A stretch of 64,000 nucleotides of DNA from Sordariomycetes sp. S80-01Y. Lineage: Eukaryota; Ascomycota; Sordariomycetes. A program made the translations under genes and the position numbers. The notes under the pieces were generated by a model. It had not been told where the DNA came from. It was given only the letters and a program-made list of their open reading frames with translations, and made no database searches. Where the stretch lies: contig JAXQJY010000023.1 of NCBI GenBank assembly GCA_037042185.1, positions 248,001 to 312,000 of the forward strand, in the 5' to 3' direction. The first letter of the stretch is position 1. Each line of letters begins with the position of its first letter. Positions 10,794-22,629 of this stretch are shown piece after piece.

Positions 10794-11906
10794 TTAGAAG
10801 ATTACTTTCGTGGCAACACTCAGCAGCCAAGATGCATCGCCCCAGGCACCCTCTTCTTTCCGTGGCGGCGGGATCCTGTCCTCGGGGACATTGTAGATGC
10901 CCTCCAGGCGCCTCGCAGAGCTCCGGCTTCGTCCAGTAGCCTGCGAAGCGGTGTCGTTCACACTATCATCCTCGCCCTCGTCCGAGTCCTGGTCGTTCTC
11001 CTCGACGGAAAACAATGACCATCCAATCATGTTGCTGATCCAAGACCCTCGGCCATTTTGTCCGTAGCGAACCAATCTCCGAACAGCAGCCTCGTCGTCT
11101 TGCTCGGTATTCTGCTCCAGCTCCTCTAGCTTTTCGTCTAGATTCACGAAGTCCGGCCCCGAGATCGCTTCATCCGGGAAGTAGGAATCGGCACCCTCCG
11201 CTGTCGGGGACAGCACGTTGCTGCTGCGCAAACCAGCGACACTGTGGGATCGGCTGTGGGCGCGGCTGGCAAAACGACTTCCACCCATCGAGACCTCGTC
11301 GTCGCCGACAGCTGAGCTTCCGCGTCGGCTGGCGCGTCGGCTCGCCAGCTCGCGTTCTTGAGCCAATTCCAGCTCGAGAGCCTCCTCGTCGTCGTCGCGC
11401 ATGGCCGCGAGGCTGGTGGAACTCTGTCGAGAAACAAGCCAGGCCTGTCCCTTGGACTCCCTCGCCTCTGTACTCATCAACGCGCCGGTCCGCAGCAGCC
11501 AATCGCTGTCACTCCTGTCCTTCATCTCCAAATCATCCCTGCCTTTCCTCCTCGGGGTTTGCGCGCCATTCCTCTTCGCACCAGCAAGGTACGTTGTAGA
11601 TTTACTCTTGGAAACGGGGACACCTGGCGCGGATGGTGTTCTGCGGTGCCTTGAGCGCGATCGGGCCCCGGCAGGCGAGTGCGACAGCAGCCGAGGCGTC
11701 GTCGGCGCTGACTTGCCCTGGATGTAGGACGTGCCACGGTGGGCGGGTGATTGGAAGGATGTGTCGAGGGCGGAAGCCGTGGCTGCTTCGTCGTCGGCGA
11801 GGGGGATTTTGGTGGTCAAGGGGGCGAGGCTAAGGTGGTGGAGGTTGGTGGAGGAGCGGTTCTTGCGGCGGGCGCGCTCGGCGTGGGGATTGTAGGCGAG
11901 ATCCAT
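10794..11906 (-). CDS. DUF3984-like fungal protein, unknown function
   Basis: A single-exon protein of 370 residues from the Met at 11906 (MDLAYNPHAERARRKNRSS). The frame stays open a further 107 codons upstream, but that part is Pro/His-rich and looks like leader, so I prefer the internal Met. The protein is mostly disordered and rich in Ser and Arg, with several likely phosphorylation patches (RSRSRHRRTPSAPGVPVSKS). It has a short conserved core around DLEMKDRSDSDWLLRTGALM and a C-terminal block WISNMIGWSLFSVEEND, then an acidic tail ending WGDASWLLSVATKVIF. From memory this pattern fits the fungal DUF3984 family; I cannot run the search. No enzyme motif or membrane helix is apparent. Confidence 0.75.
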   Translation of the reverse strand: MDLAYNPHAERARRKNRSSTNLHHLSLAPLTTKIPLADDEAATASALDTSFQSPAHRGTSYIQGKSAPTTPRLLSHSPAGARSRSRHRRTPSAPGVPVSKSKSTTYLAGAKRNGAQTPRRKGRDDLEMKDRSDSDWLLRTGALMSTEARESKGQAWLVSRQSSTSLAAMRDDDEEALELELAQERELASRRASRRGSSAVGDDEVSMGGSRFASRAHSRSHSVAGLRSSNVLSPTAEGADSYFPDEAISGPDFVNLDEKLEELEQNTEQDDEAAVRRLVRYGQNGRGSWISNMIGWSLFSVEENDQDSDEGEDDSVNDTASQATGRSRSSARRLEGIYNVPEDRIPPPRKEEGAWGDASWLLSVATKVIF

Positions 11907-12611
11907 TTTCGTATAAGCTGTCGGCGTCGTGAGAGGAGAGAGTGGATGCCGAAGAGCGGTTACCGTATCAACAAGAGAATGGCGAAACGAATCGTGACAG
12001 TGGAAAGATGAAGGGAGGGTTGACCGAGGAGGAGGCGTCGGAGCTTTGAAGTGAGTGTCGGGAGGAGATGGGATTTGATTCAATGGCGGCAATCGCTGCC
12101 TCCCGTCCCCGGGGTGCCCCGCTAAATGCCGTGCGACCATGCGCAACCGAGGCCGCCCAAGCTTGTGATTTCCCAGCAGACTCGGCTCAATCCAGTGCAT
12201 GAATTGGTGAATGTAGTAGAGAGACAATATACTGCGTACTCGGGGCTCGATATCTGGTCCTCATCGCAGGCTAGCTAAGGCTCGGAGCGGCCTTGGGGGA
12301 AGCATCTCTCGGCGTGATGGTGCTGGTGGGTGACACCGACTCAAGTATCGCCAATCGCCCTCGCCGACCCAATGAAAAATTCTGGACTCATCAACACCAA
12401 CACCACCTCGGGCTGTTCTTTGGTCAGGCCACACCTCAATCCAGAGTCGCCCAACCCTGACCCTTCCGAGGTTGCAGCGCATAGCTCACGCCACAGGCCA
12501 CCCGGATGCACCGCTGGCTAGAAGCGGCTGCAGAATTTTGCTCGGGGTGCTCTAATGGCCGACGCCTAGTCTCATCGCTTAGCAACAAGACGGGCTGAGA
12601 GAACGACCAAG
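11907..12611. other. divergent promoter region, DUF3984-like gene and ELP1
   Basis: About 700 bp lie between two divergently transcribed genes, so it should hold both promoters. No TATA box or further gene is convincing. Confidence 0.45.
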
Positions 12612-15600
12612 ATGCGGAATCTCAGAAACGTGAGGTTCGGGAGATGGCGGCATTCGGACATTACGTCTGTCTGTTGGGATCCTGAGCACGATGATATCTT
12701 ATGCACGTTGGGACCAACCGAGAAAAGCTCCAACATTGAGCTGGTCAGGATATCAGACAGGGATGAGATGTAAGCCTCACAAGTTTGAGCTGAAGATGGG
12801 ATTCTAACTGCAGCAGCTCACACCGCAGAGTCGCAAGCTGGGATGCACCAAGTCCAAGCCCAGACTTGCTCGTCGACAGGATTGTGAGCCTACAGTATCT
12901 CAGTGGCACCGGCACAACATGCCTTGTCCTCCAAGGTGGAGACATCGTCACGGTCCAGGAAGATCAGTTCGCCAGCAATGGAGCTCATATTGAGATCATG
13001 GGGTCCATTGATGCGGGCATTGCGGCTGCTCGGTGGTCCCCGGATGAAGAGCTTCTGACCATCGTCACCAAGGAGAACAATGTCATCTTCATGGGCAGCA
13101 CCTTCGACCCTGTTGCCGAGGTGCCCATGACGGCGGAGGATCTCAAGGCTTCAAAGCATGTCTCTGTCGGGTGGGGAAAGAGAGAGACTCAGTTCGAAGG
13201 ACGAGGCGCAAAGGCCTTGAGAGATCCTACGATTCCCCTCAAGGTTGACTCGGGTGTCCTGAGCAGTAACGACGACGGGGCGACGACCATTAGCTGGAGA
13301 GGTGACGGTGCATATGTGGCCATCAACGCCATCGAGAAGGACGAACGACGCGTCATTCGTGTCTACTCGCGAGAGGGCGAGCTGGACAGTGCTTCGGAGC
13401 CCGTTGACGGACTGGAGAGCACTCTCAGCTGGCGACCAGCTGGAAACCTTATCGCCAGTGTGCAGCGCAAGGAGGACGGCATCGATGTAGTCTTCTTCGA
13501 GCGGAATGGTCTCCGACACGGAGAGTTTCCTTTGCGATCTCCTGAATCTGGACCCATCACGTCCCAGAAGAGAATACGCCTAGACTGGAACGCGGATTCG
13601 ACTGTGCTGGCGGTCATCCTTGACGACTTCATTCAGCTGTGGACGATGGGGAATTATCACTGGTATCTCAAACAGGAAATTCCCATGGATCCCAACTTCG
13701 TCCAGACAGCCTGGCACCCGGAGAAGGCCCTCAGATACGCCGTTGCAGCATCGGCTAGTGTCATCTCAGCAGAGCAGATCTTCCACACCGCGCGGGGATC
13801 TTGCCGACCGCCTCATGACAACGGGGCGGTGGCTGTGATCGACGGCGAGATCCTCAAGCTGACCCCGTTTCGCACGGCCAACGTGCCGCCTCCGATGGCA
13901 ATGTTTGAGCTTACTGTCGAATCGTCAATTGTTGATGTGGCTTTTGGACGTCAGAACCAAAGCTTCGCCATCCTACACCACAAGGGCGTTGATATATTCG
14001 ACTGGCCTACCAAGAACGGCCGTTCTGTTAAGCCTGAGCTCAAGCTTCAGGTACCCTTTGAATCAGCCAACATCCCAGAGTACCACGTCACGCTCAGGAT
14101 ATGCTGCAGCTCAGCCGGCAAGTTCAGGTGCATGAACTACCAGGACGATCTCGGTCACATCCAGCTCAGCGTAGATGCTGAGCTCGAGCATCAGCCTATG
14201 AGTCTTCTCGATGATCACCAAGCCCTCAGCGCTACATCCCTCTACGAGGATGACGACATGATCGAGGGCTACGGGCAGGATCAGAGCGGAAAGCTGTACA
14301 GGCTGGCTCACAACGAGAGCCAGATCCTCCCAATACAATTCCAGACCCAGCTTCCCGTCTTCGAGATGGCCAAGGTTGACGATGTTATGGTAGCATTCGG
14401 CTTGTCGAGGAACGGGCACATGTATGCCAACTCTCGGCTCCTAGCCAAGAACTGCACCTCGTTCATACTAACGCCGAGCCATCTCATCTTCACTACCAAC
14501 AATCACTTGGTCAAATACGTTCATCTTGTCTCTCACGTTGACGGTAAGATATACTTGATCCTTTCTGAGAGTATCGAAACTGACAAATCAAGAACTCGAG
14601 GTCCCTGCAGACGACCCTGAGAAAGATGAGCGTTGTCGCAACGTAGAGCGTGGCTCACGCCTTGTAACGGCCATTCCCACCAACATGAGCATTGTCCTCC
14701 AAATGCCGCGAGGCAACTTGGAAACCATCTTTCCCCGAGCCATGGTTGTGGCTGGCATTCGAGACTTGATTGAGGAGATGAACTACGGGCGAGCCTTCTC
14801 TTATTGTCGAACACAGAGGGTCGACATGAACATCCTCTACGACCACAAGCCCGAGCAGTTCCTGTCTAAAGTTGGTCTGTTCTTGGACCAGCTGGAAAAG
14901 GTCTCGTACATTGACCTTTTCTTGTCTGCGCTGCAGTAAGTCAGATCTACTCTAGGTTACAAACATGGCTAACAACAGCTCAGAGAGGAAGACGTCACGC
15001 AGACAATGTATCGCAACACCAAGGTTCAAGCCTCCGCCGCGAACACACTGCCGGACATTGGCTCTTCGGCCTCCAAACCCTCCAAAGTCAACACAGTGTG
15101 CGACGCCATCCTCAAGGCCCTGCAAACTCGGAAGTCAACCAATCTTCAGAACATTATGACGGCCCACGTCTGCAAGTCACCACCTGCACTGGACGACGGC
15201 CTTCTCCTCGTTGCCGAGCTCATGACTTCGGACGAGAAGCTCGCTGACAACGCTATTGAGCACATCTGCTTCCTGGTGGACGTTAACCGTCTGTACGATC
15301 ACGCCCTTGGCTTGTACAATCTCGAGCTTGCTCTGCTCGTTGCGCAGCGCTCACAGCGCGATCCGAGGGAGTATGTCCCCTTTATCCAGAACCTGCATCA
15401 GCTCCCGGATCTCCGCCGCAAGTTCGAGATCGACGACCACCTTGGCCGCAAAACCAAGGCCCTGGCACATCTCCAGACCATGGATGCTTTCGAAGAGTTC
15501 TGCGACTACACCTCCAAACACGCCCTCTACGACGATGCTCTTAAACTCTACCGTTATGACGTCCCCCGCCTCAACACCCTCACCTCCCTTTACGCCGCGT

Positions 15601-16631
15601 ACCTCGAATCATCGTCGTCCTATCGCGAAGCAGGACTCGCCTACGAATCACTCCAAAACTACGCAAAGGCAACATCCTGCTACCGCGCCGCCGGAGCCGC
15701 TTGCTGGCAGGAGTGCCTCTCGGCAGCGCAACAGCAAGCTCTCTCCGAGGACGCCATGTCTGAGCTTGCGTTGACGCTTGCCGAGGCCCTCTACGAAGCA
15801 AAGGACTACCAATCCGCCGCGACGATTCACCTCGACTATCTGAACTCCCTCGAGCAAGCAGTACGCTGTCTTTGCAAAGGCTACTACTTCCCCGCCGCCA
15901 TTCGCCTGGTCCTCCAAAAGTCCCAGCCCGAACTCCTCACCACCGCCGTGGACACCGGCCTCGCAGAAGCCCTGGGCTCCACGACCGAATTCCTGGCAGA
16001 CTGCAAGGGACAGCTCCAGGCGCAAACGCCGCGCATCGCCGAGCTCCGCCGCAAAGCCATCGAGGACCCCCTGTCGTTCTACGAGGGAGAGCGCGCCGGA
16101 GGGATGGACATTCCCGACGACGTGTCCGTGGCAGCCAGCTCGAGGATGAGCACCTCGGCCTCCCTGTTCACGCGCTACACCGGCAAGCAAGGCAGCGTCG
16201 GGACCGCGGGGACGGGCGTGTCCCGCGCAACCTCCAAGAACAGGAAGCGCGAGGAGAAGAAGCGCGCCAGGGGTAGGAAGGGTACCGTCTACGAGGAGGA
16301 GTACCTCGTCAACTCCCTCGTCCGCCTCGTCGAGCGCGTCCAGAGCACAAAGCCCGAGGTCGAGCGCCTCGTCTTCGCGCTGGTACGACGAGGAATGGCG
16401 GAGCGGGCAAGGGCCGCGGAGGGCCTGATGAAGGATGTCGTCGAGGCCTGCGAGAAGGCGGTCGAGGAGGTCTTCCCGCCGAAGGAGGAGGCCGGGGAGG
16501 GAGGTCAGGAGGGCGAGAGGGTGATGGGTGGTGGAGAGGCTGTCTTCCAGGATTTTGTCGAGGGCAGGGGGAGGAAGGTTGATAGACCGGTTGTGACGGC
16601 GATGACGAAGCTTACATTGTTGGGGTCATAA
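12612..16631 (+). CDS. ELP1: Elongator complex subunit 1 (Elp1/Iki3)
   Basis: Four exons, 12612-12769, 12814-14543, 14593-14935 and 14984-16631, give 1292 residues, near the usual ~1300. Elp1 is the scaffold of Elongator, which places the 5-carboxymethyl-type modification on wobble uridines of tRNAs. The N-terminus MRNLRNVRFGRW and SWDAPSPSPDLLVDRIVSLQ match the family's first WD40 propeller; WD-type repeats run to about residue 740, followed by a helical TPR-like solenoid (YDHALGLYNLELALLVAQRS, HLQTMDAFEEFCDYTSKHAL). Near residues 1160-1180 is the basic SKNRKREEKKRARGRKG stretch followed by YEEEYLVNSL, the known tRNA-binding/NLS-like element. Intron 3 offers two acceptors; only the one at 14983 keeps the frame (LQEEDVTQTMYRNT). 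No defect is seen. Confidence 0.95.
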
Positions 16632-16859
16632 GGATTTCCCATGATCTTCAGGATGGGATTGAGCGAAAATAGAAGTTGGACGAGGAAGTATAAATGGCAT
16701 GGAGGCGATCACGCTATGTAAATTCCGGCCAGTAGATGGAAACCCCTCCCCCAAAAAAATACATAACCATCCTTCCATCCCAGACCCCTGCTTGATATAG
16801 AATAAAGGGCGAAGATATACGTGCTATGCATCAAACATGTGCCGCCAGTAGCAGTTAAA
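16632..16859. other. short convergent 3' intergenic region, ELP1 and BUD6
   Basis: Only 228 bp separate the stop codons of the two converging genes. The middle is AT-rich with AATAAA-like sequence near 16800, so the 3' UTRs probably overlap. Confidence 0.6.
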
Positions 16860-19800
16860 TCATCCATCCGTCTTGGCATCTTTCTTATCATCATCATTGC
16901 CATCCTCCTTGGTGGGACTCGCCTCTCCCTCGGCCACCTCCTGTCCTTCACCCTCTTCAAGCTCTTCCTCGCCGTACTCGCCCTCCTCGAACTCCCCCTC
17001 CTCGTACTCATACTCCTCCCCGTCCTCGGGCGCGTAGCCATTCATGCGCTCCCAGACTTCCTTGCGTATCCTGTCGTCCTTCAGCTGTCGCTCACGCTCG
17101 ATCTCTTCGAAGCCGCCTGACTTCTTGAGCTTGCTCTCCTTCACAAACGACCGGATCTCTTCGTGCAAGGGGTGGTCCTGACGGCCCTGGAGTTCCTTCT
17201 GCCGTAGCTTCTCCGCGCGCTCGATCGCCTCGAGACGGTTCTCGTGATTGGGCTGCAAGGCCCTCACCTCACCTAGAACGCCTTCTTTGGCGGCGTTCTG
17301 ATCCAGGGAATTGCCGAGGTTCTCGAGACCCCTGGAGAATTGCCTGGCCGTACCAGCGCTAGCTCCAGTGCCGTTATCCTTGGACTGCTCCTTCGTCGCT
17401 TGCTCAACAAGTACAAAGGTCTCGCTAGCTTTCTCAAGATCATCCCTTAGATCAACAAGCAGGTCCTCCATAAGGCGAAGCTCATCACGTCCCTGGCAGA
17501 CATCCTCCAGTTCCTTCTCCCAGATCTTTGTCCAAATGGGCTTCTCATTGTTGAGATAGTCTTCCATCTTCTTGAGTTCCTTTGAAAGACCGGTGATATC
17601 GAGGGACACGTTCTCAAGTTGGCGGGGTAGAGGACGCACGCCACGGTGGACGACGTCTTTGCGGAGATCCTCGACGAGGTCTTGCAGGTCATCAACCTTC
17701 CCAACGAGGCGGTCGGAATCGGTATTCATTTGTTTGCGGCCGTGGGTCACGTAGGAGTACCCAGCATCGCCTTCGATATCGGGAGTAGAGGCCTTCGTTG
17801 CGATTGTCTTGACATTAGCCGCCTTTTGACGCAAGGCAGACATGGAGCCCTGAACTTCCGACTGGAAGGTAGAATAAGTTTGGCGCAGGACGGCAAGATC
17901 ACGACGCAGGGATTGAAGCTCGCCCATTTGGCCGCCATTGAGTCTTCTTCCTACGCCAGTTGGGGATTTGAGACCCTCCGCAGATGATGCAACAGCCACG
18001 GGTGGGTTGGCGGCGATGTTGGCTAGTTCGCGTGATGCTTCTTGTTGACGCTCCGAAACCTGTTGTAGGGCTGTGCCATGATCGTCAACGTTCTGCTTGA
18101 CTTCTCTGACGATTTTTGTGAGAGCGGCCATGCCGTCGTCGATGTGACGCTTGACCTCATCAAGCGGCTCGACATTCAGCACCAAGACTGTTCGGTCTTT
18201 GACATCAGCTAGGTCTTCTAGTTCATGGCGCACGCCAGAGACGGGGTCTTGTATGTAGATTTCCGGCAAGTCGGCGCCGTTCTGTTGCGTGCTCCAGGAG
18301 AACTTCTCGATGAAGGCAAGTTGTAAACGGCCAATGGTGAGCTCCTCTCGTCCTTCGGGCAGGACAAACTTCTTGACCTTGGATTTGTACTGCAAGAACA
18401 GCGTCAAGTCTCGCGTCGGGGTCGGCGGAGGTGACACTTCGAAGTAAGATTCCTTGGTTTTGGGCTGCTCGTTTGGAGGAGGTAAGGGGAGGGATTTCTC
18501 CTCCACCTTTGGAGGCTCCTCCTTCTTGGGAGTCGGTGTCTCAGGCTCGCTTTGTTGAGATACGAAAGAGGGCGTATCGTCTAATGGTCCTGCGAGCGTT
18601 GCGCTTGGTCTATACTTCTCTTCCGGACTCGAGACTGAAGGACTCTCAGTAACCTGTGGCTGTTCCCTAATCGTAGAAGATGATTCTTCGGATACTCGAC
18701 TGGGTACTCTCGAGGGCGATGGTTCATGGCCAGCCCGCGATTGAGTAGAGAGAGTGGATACGTTTCTGCTATGGCGCACCGACTCCCTCTTTTGGACCGC
18801 CCTGAGCGACTCCCTAGCCTCTTTCTTGCCCCTGTTTGGTATAGGACCGTTCTGCGCCAGATTGGGCACGCCGTTCGCTGCACCTCCTAAATGCTTCGAT
18901 ATCTGGTACTGGGAATATCTTCGAGAGGCACGACGCTCGAGATCGCCTCCCTTTTGCAGGGCTGCCATTGCGCTCGAGGGGTTATCGGGAGGCGGTGGCG
19001 GCGGCGGCGGGAAAGCGTCGACGTTGATTTCGTTATAATTATGGGCTGGAGTCGAGGGAATCGTCGACTCGTCGGCTGGATATGGCGGCAGTACGGGGAT
19101 ATTCTGCATGGTATTGCTCGATAGCGATGACGTTCCTTCGGAAGGTACCGAGTTGTTGGATTGGTCTCGTTGTGACTGAAAGCGGCGAGTTGGCGAAGGG
19201 TTGCGAGCTTGTTGTAACGAAGAGTCCCTGGACACTTCTGGCTTGAAGCCGTTCTCCAAGCCCTCGTCGAGCAAGTTCGTCAGTCCGCTGGCGCCACTGC
19301 CAACGGTGCTCACGCTCGTCGTTCTCTCGGGCGCCGGATTTCCATCACGATCGCGCCATTGCTTCTGGCGCAACTTGTGCTGTTTCCGCTTGAGCCCATG
19401 CAGAAGATTGATAATTATATCTCGAATGCGCGGCAGGTATTTCTCGAGGTTTTCGGAGCTAGCCTCTTGGCTGAGGGTGGATTCCAGTATGTGCCGTAGG
19501 GAGTCTGGGACGTTGCCCAGGTCTGAGACGTCAACATTGATAGCTGCAAAGGCACGGCAGGCCATGTTGAATTCGTAGCCGAGACGAACATAGACATCTG
19601 AGACCTGGGCGTCGGTGGCCTGGCCACGGGACCATTGTGTGAGGGTTTCGAGAAGTTGCTTCGTTGCGACGAGGAGGTGGGTGACGCTCTTTTCGATTTG
19701 AGAGAGAGGCATGTTGGAGCCGCTGCCAGAGCCCTGTTCTTGTCAGACCTTTATCCTACATTGCCGCATATCTTGCGCGCATACTTCTCTGTTGGTTCTT

Positions 19801-19952
19801 CGTGAACTGCTCTGGCCCGATCTAGAGATGTTTGACTGGCGACCTTGAGTGCCTGGCGAGATCGACCTCAAGGGGACATTCGGCGGCGGCCCAGGCTCGT
19901 CGCCCGGCGACCGCCGCTGATAGCTGCGCTGCGAGCCGCTCTGGCTCTGCAT
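16860..19952 (-). CDS. BUD6: actin-interacting protein 3 / Bud6 polarity factor
   Basis: Two exons, 19952-19785 and 19733-16860, give 1013 residues. Bud6/Aip3 works with the formin and actin at growth tips; in filamentous fungi it sits in the polarisome at hyphal tips and septa. The N-terminal exon is disordered. Residues ~65-195 (LSQIEKSVTHLLVATKQLLE...) form the helical N-terminal domain. A long Ser/Pro linker follows, with a proline run FPPPPPPPPDNPSS that could bind profilin or SH3 domains. From about residue 498 the Pfam AIP3 core begins (LTLFLQYKSKVKKFVLPEGR, LQLAFIEKFSW) and continues as coiled coil to about 950. The tail is strongly acidic (EEGEFEEGEYGEEELEEGEG). The intron donor GTATGC and acceptor AACAG join in phase 0. 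Confidence 0.93.
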
Positions 19953-20890
19953 CTCGTCTATCGGTATATATGTTCATGCGCCCGCGGTTCCCCTCAATGC
20001 GCGACGCGTTCGTGATGGGGGGTTGCCCGGCCGTTGCAACGGGAATAGGAGTCGCTCGAATTAGATATTAGGTGGAACGGAGGAGCGTCGTCTAGCGAGC
20101 AGGTAAAGATTGTCTACGCGGCAAAGGACGAATGCAAAGGATGGAAAACAAACGCAACGCTGTAGCGAACGTCGAGAGGAGGATGAGGGTGATGGCGAGG
20201 CGATGCGATGCGATGCGATGGCAGAAGACAGACACGTTGGACAGTTCGAGTTGGAGGATCGATTGAAGGCTCAGGCTGGCGAGACATTGGGCGGGACGAC
20301 GGCCAAAGTGGGCCCGGGAATCCTCCAGCTCCGTCTGGACCCCTGTGGCCACGCAGCTGCCATTGACAGAAATAGAGGCGAAGCGCGCTGTGGCTGCATT
20401 GTGCGATCCGCTCGCTTATTTTAGTCAAGGGGCGTTCACTCCCAGCACCGAACGCCTTCGCCCCGTCACAAGCAATCAGCCTTCAATCCAGAGGACAAAG
20501 CGCAAACGTCCGACCCTTCAGCCTTCCGAATCTGACCAACAGCTGAGGTACCCAATATAGTACTACTGACATGACATGTACTACACAGCTGAGATACCGC
20601 TGACTAGGACGCGAGCATGACCACAGGCCACGCAATCATCTCCGCGCCCGCCTGCGGAACAAACCGAACCTGTCAAATCGTATTGGTCTAGTCCAGTCTG
20701 GCCTATCTCTTCCCTACCCCCCATTGCCATTGCCGGAGCGAGTGCGAAGCGTATGAAAACTACAAGATGTAGACAAGCCCCAAAGGCTATTCAGCCTGTG
20801 CTCCGCGTCTTCCTTTGTGCCTGTAGCACTGCACATTGCGACGCGTGTACGCCCATCCTTGATTCAATTGACGCAAAGAATCGCAGAGAC
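19953..20890. other. divergent promoter region, BUD6 and the flavin monooxygenase
   Basis: Nearly 1 kb between divergent genes. It contains a (CGATG)4 run at 20201-20220 and no convincing open frame; the 70-100 codon frames on both strands lack any domain. Confidence 0.5.
20201..20220. repeat. (CGATG)4 pentanucleotide repeat
   Basis: Four exact copies upstream of BUD6 by about 250 bp. Like the (GCGGT)6 run it has a 5-bp period, so in noncoding DNA it can vary without cost to a reading frame. Confidence 0.85.
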
Positions 20891-22182
20891 ATGGCGAACA
20901 AGCCTAGAGTCGCGGTGGTGGGCGCAGGCCCTGCCGGTGAGTGAGAGCTTATCATTTGCATTGGGTCGCAATGTTGACAGTAATAGGGTGCATGCTCGCA
21001 CGGCTCCTGTCCAGGGCAGATATAGATGTCACCGTCTTCGAGGGTGACGCCTCACCAGACTATCGCTCCCAAGGTGGCACCTTAGACTTACATGACGCCA
21101 CCGGTCTCAAAGCTTTCAAAGAGGCAGGGTTATTTGAAGAATTCGAGAGATTCGGTCGCTATGACGGCCAATACATGGCCATCGTTGATAAGAACCTGCA
21201 TTATCACTTTGTGAGGGGTGAGACGTTGGGTGATCCGGTTGGGAAACGTCCTGAGATCGACCGGGCCAAACTCAGGCAGATCCTGGCTGAGTCCCTACCT
21301 GAGGGCATGATAAGATGGGGCCATCACCTCGTCGAGGTTGATGGCAGCACGCTGGTATTCCGAGAGGGCCGTGAGACGGGTTTCGACTTGATCGTCGGGG
21401 CGGACGGAGCTTGGAGTAAAGTGCGTGCCGCCATCGACAACAAGATACAACCATTCTACCTCGGAGTCGCCTACTACGACCTTAGCATCCCCAATGCCGA
21501 AGAGGCGACACCCGGGCTGTACAAGCTCGTCAACCGGGGCAGCCTCTTCGCCTGCAACGACGGGCAGCGGCTCGGCCTGCAACAGATGGGCGATGGGAGT
21601 ATTTACGTGCACGCTTGCTTCGTACGCAAGTCCCCGAAATGGATGAACCAGGACAAATGCGGATACGACTCTACTGACACGGAAGCAGTGAGGAGGGCGT
21701 TGCAGAAGGAGTTCTCTGACTGGTGTCCCGAGCTTCGCGATGCCATTCTCCACGCTGAAGGTACCCCATCCGCACGGTCCCTCCATATCCTCCCCATCGG
21801 CGCAAAGTGGCAGCACAAGCTTGGCATGACCTTGATTGGGGACGCAGCTCATCTGATGACCCCTTTCGCGGGGGAGGGGGTCAACCAAGCATTGGAGGAT
21901 GCTCTCACGCTAGCTCACGCCGTCATCGAGGCTACGAAAGAGGGCAAAGATCTGGATGAAGCCGTCAAGGCGTTCGAGGACGATATGTTCGTGCGTGTCA
22001 AGAAGATCCAGCAGCTTTCATACGACCTATGTCAAGACTGGATGTTTACGCCCGGAGTACCCAAGTCGGTCGTTGCGAGGGCCATCACAAGGCACGTGCA
22101 ACAAGAAACACCAGCGATCCTGCATCCTCTGGTTGCCGCGGGCATGTACTCGTATTTCTTCTTTCGCAGCTTGGTTTCCTAG
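20891..22182 (+). CDS. TetX-like FAD-dependent monooxygenase
   Basis: Exons 20891-20936 and 20987-22182 give 413 residues. The intron splits the FAD-binding motif: exon 1 ends in VAVVGAGPA and exon 2 resumes GCMLARLLSRADIDVTVFEG, giving the GxGxxG Rossmann fold at residues 11-16 and the acidic strand end. The second FAD signature, FDLIVGADGAWSKVR, and the third, LIGDAAHLMTPFAGEGVNQA, are intact, as is a TetX-type GTLDLHDATGLKAFKEAG segment. Group A flavin monooxygenases of this kind hydroxylate aromatic or polyketide substrates using NAD(P)H and O2; the nearest well-known relative by motif is the tetracycline-modifying TetX. The substrate is unknown. A C-terminal hydrophobic stretch (MYSYFFFRSLVS) is unusual. 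It lies upstream of an inositol-type transporter on the same strand, with no evidence of co-regulation. Confidence 0.9.
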
Positions 22183-22629
22183 GGTATTCATTTTGCACTG
22201 TGGAGCAGTGCTTGTACAACTAGAGCTCGGTATGGGAAGGCTAAACAGGGTTCGCTGTCTCACATTATTTTGGGTCGCTCAATTATTGGACGTTGATCCT
22301 CTCTACTTCATACTGAGTCTCACGATGCTGATCCTCTATCTAACATCTCAATTCCGTGCCAATCATGGATAGCACTTCAATCTTATTTGAAGTACAGCCG
22401 GGTGATATGACTGTGGTTCTAAGTACTATTCCTGATCCGGATCAGCTGTACGGATCGAGCGCGTGTGAAGGACGCGTGATGCAACTTACATCTGATCCGC
22501 TTACTCATTCCCCACTAGGCGCCGACCCCGGCGAGGCCGGTCCACCCCCAACCTTACCATCGCGAACTCACTCCTGTCTCCTTTATTTTGAGGAGACTAT
22601 CGAAAACCCGACGTTTCGATGCCTCGACG
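22183..22629. other. intergenic region
   Basis: Spacer between the monooxygenase and the transporter on the same strand. Short direct GATCCGGATCAG-like sequence lies near 22430-22445. No gene is seen. Confidence 0.5.
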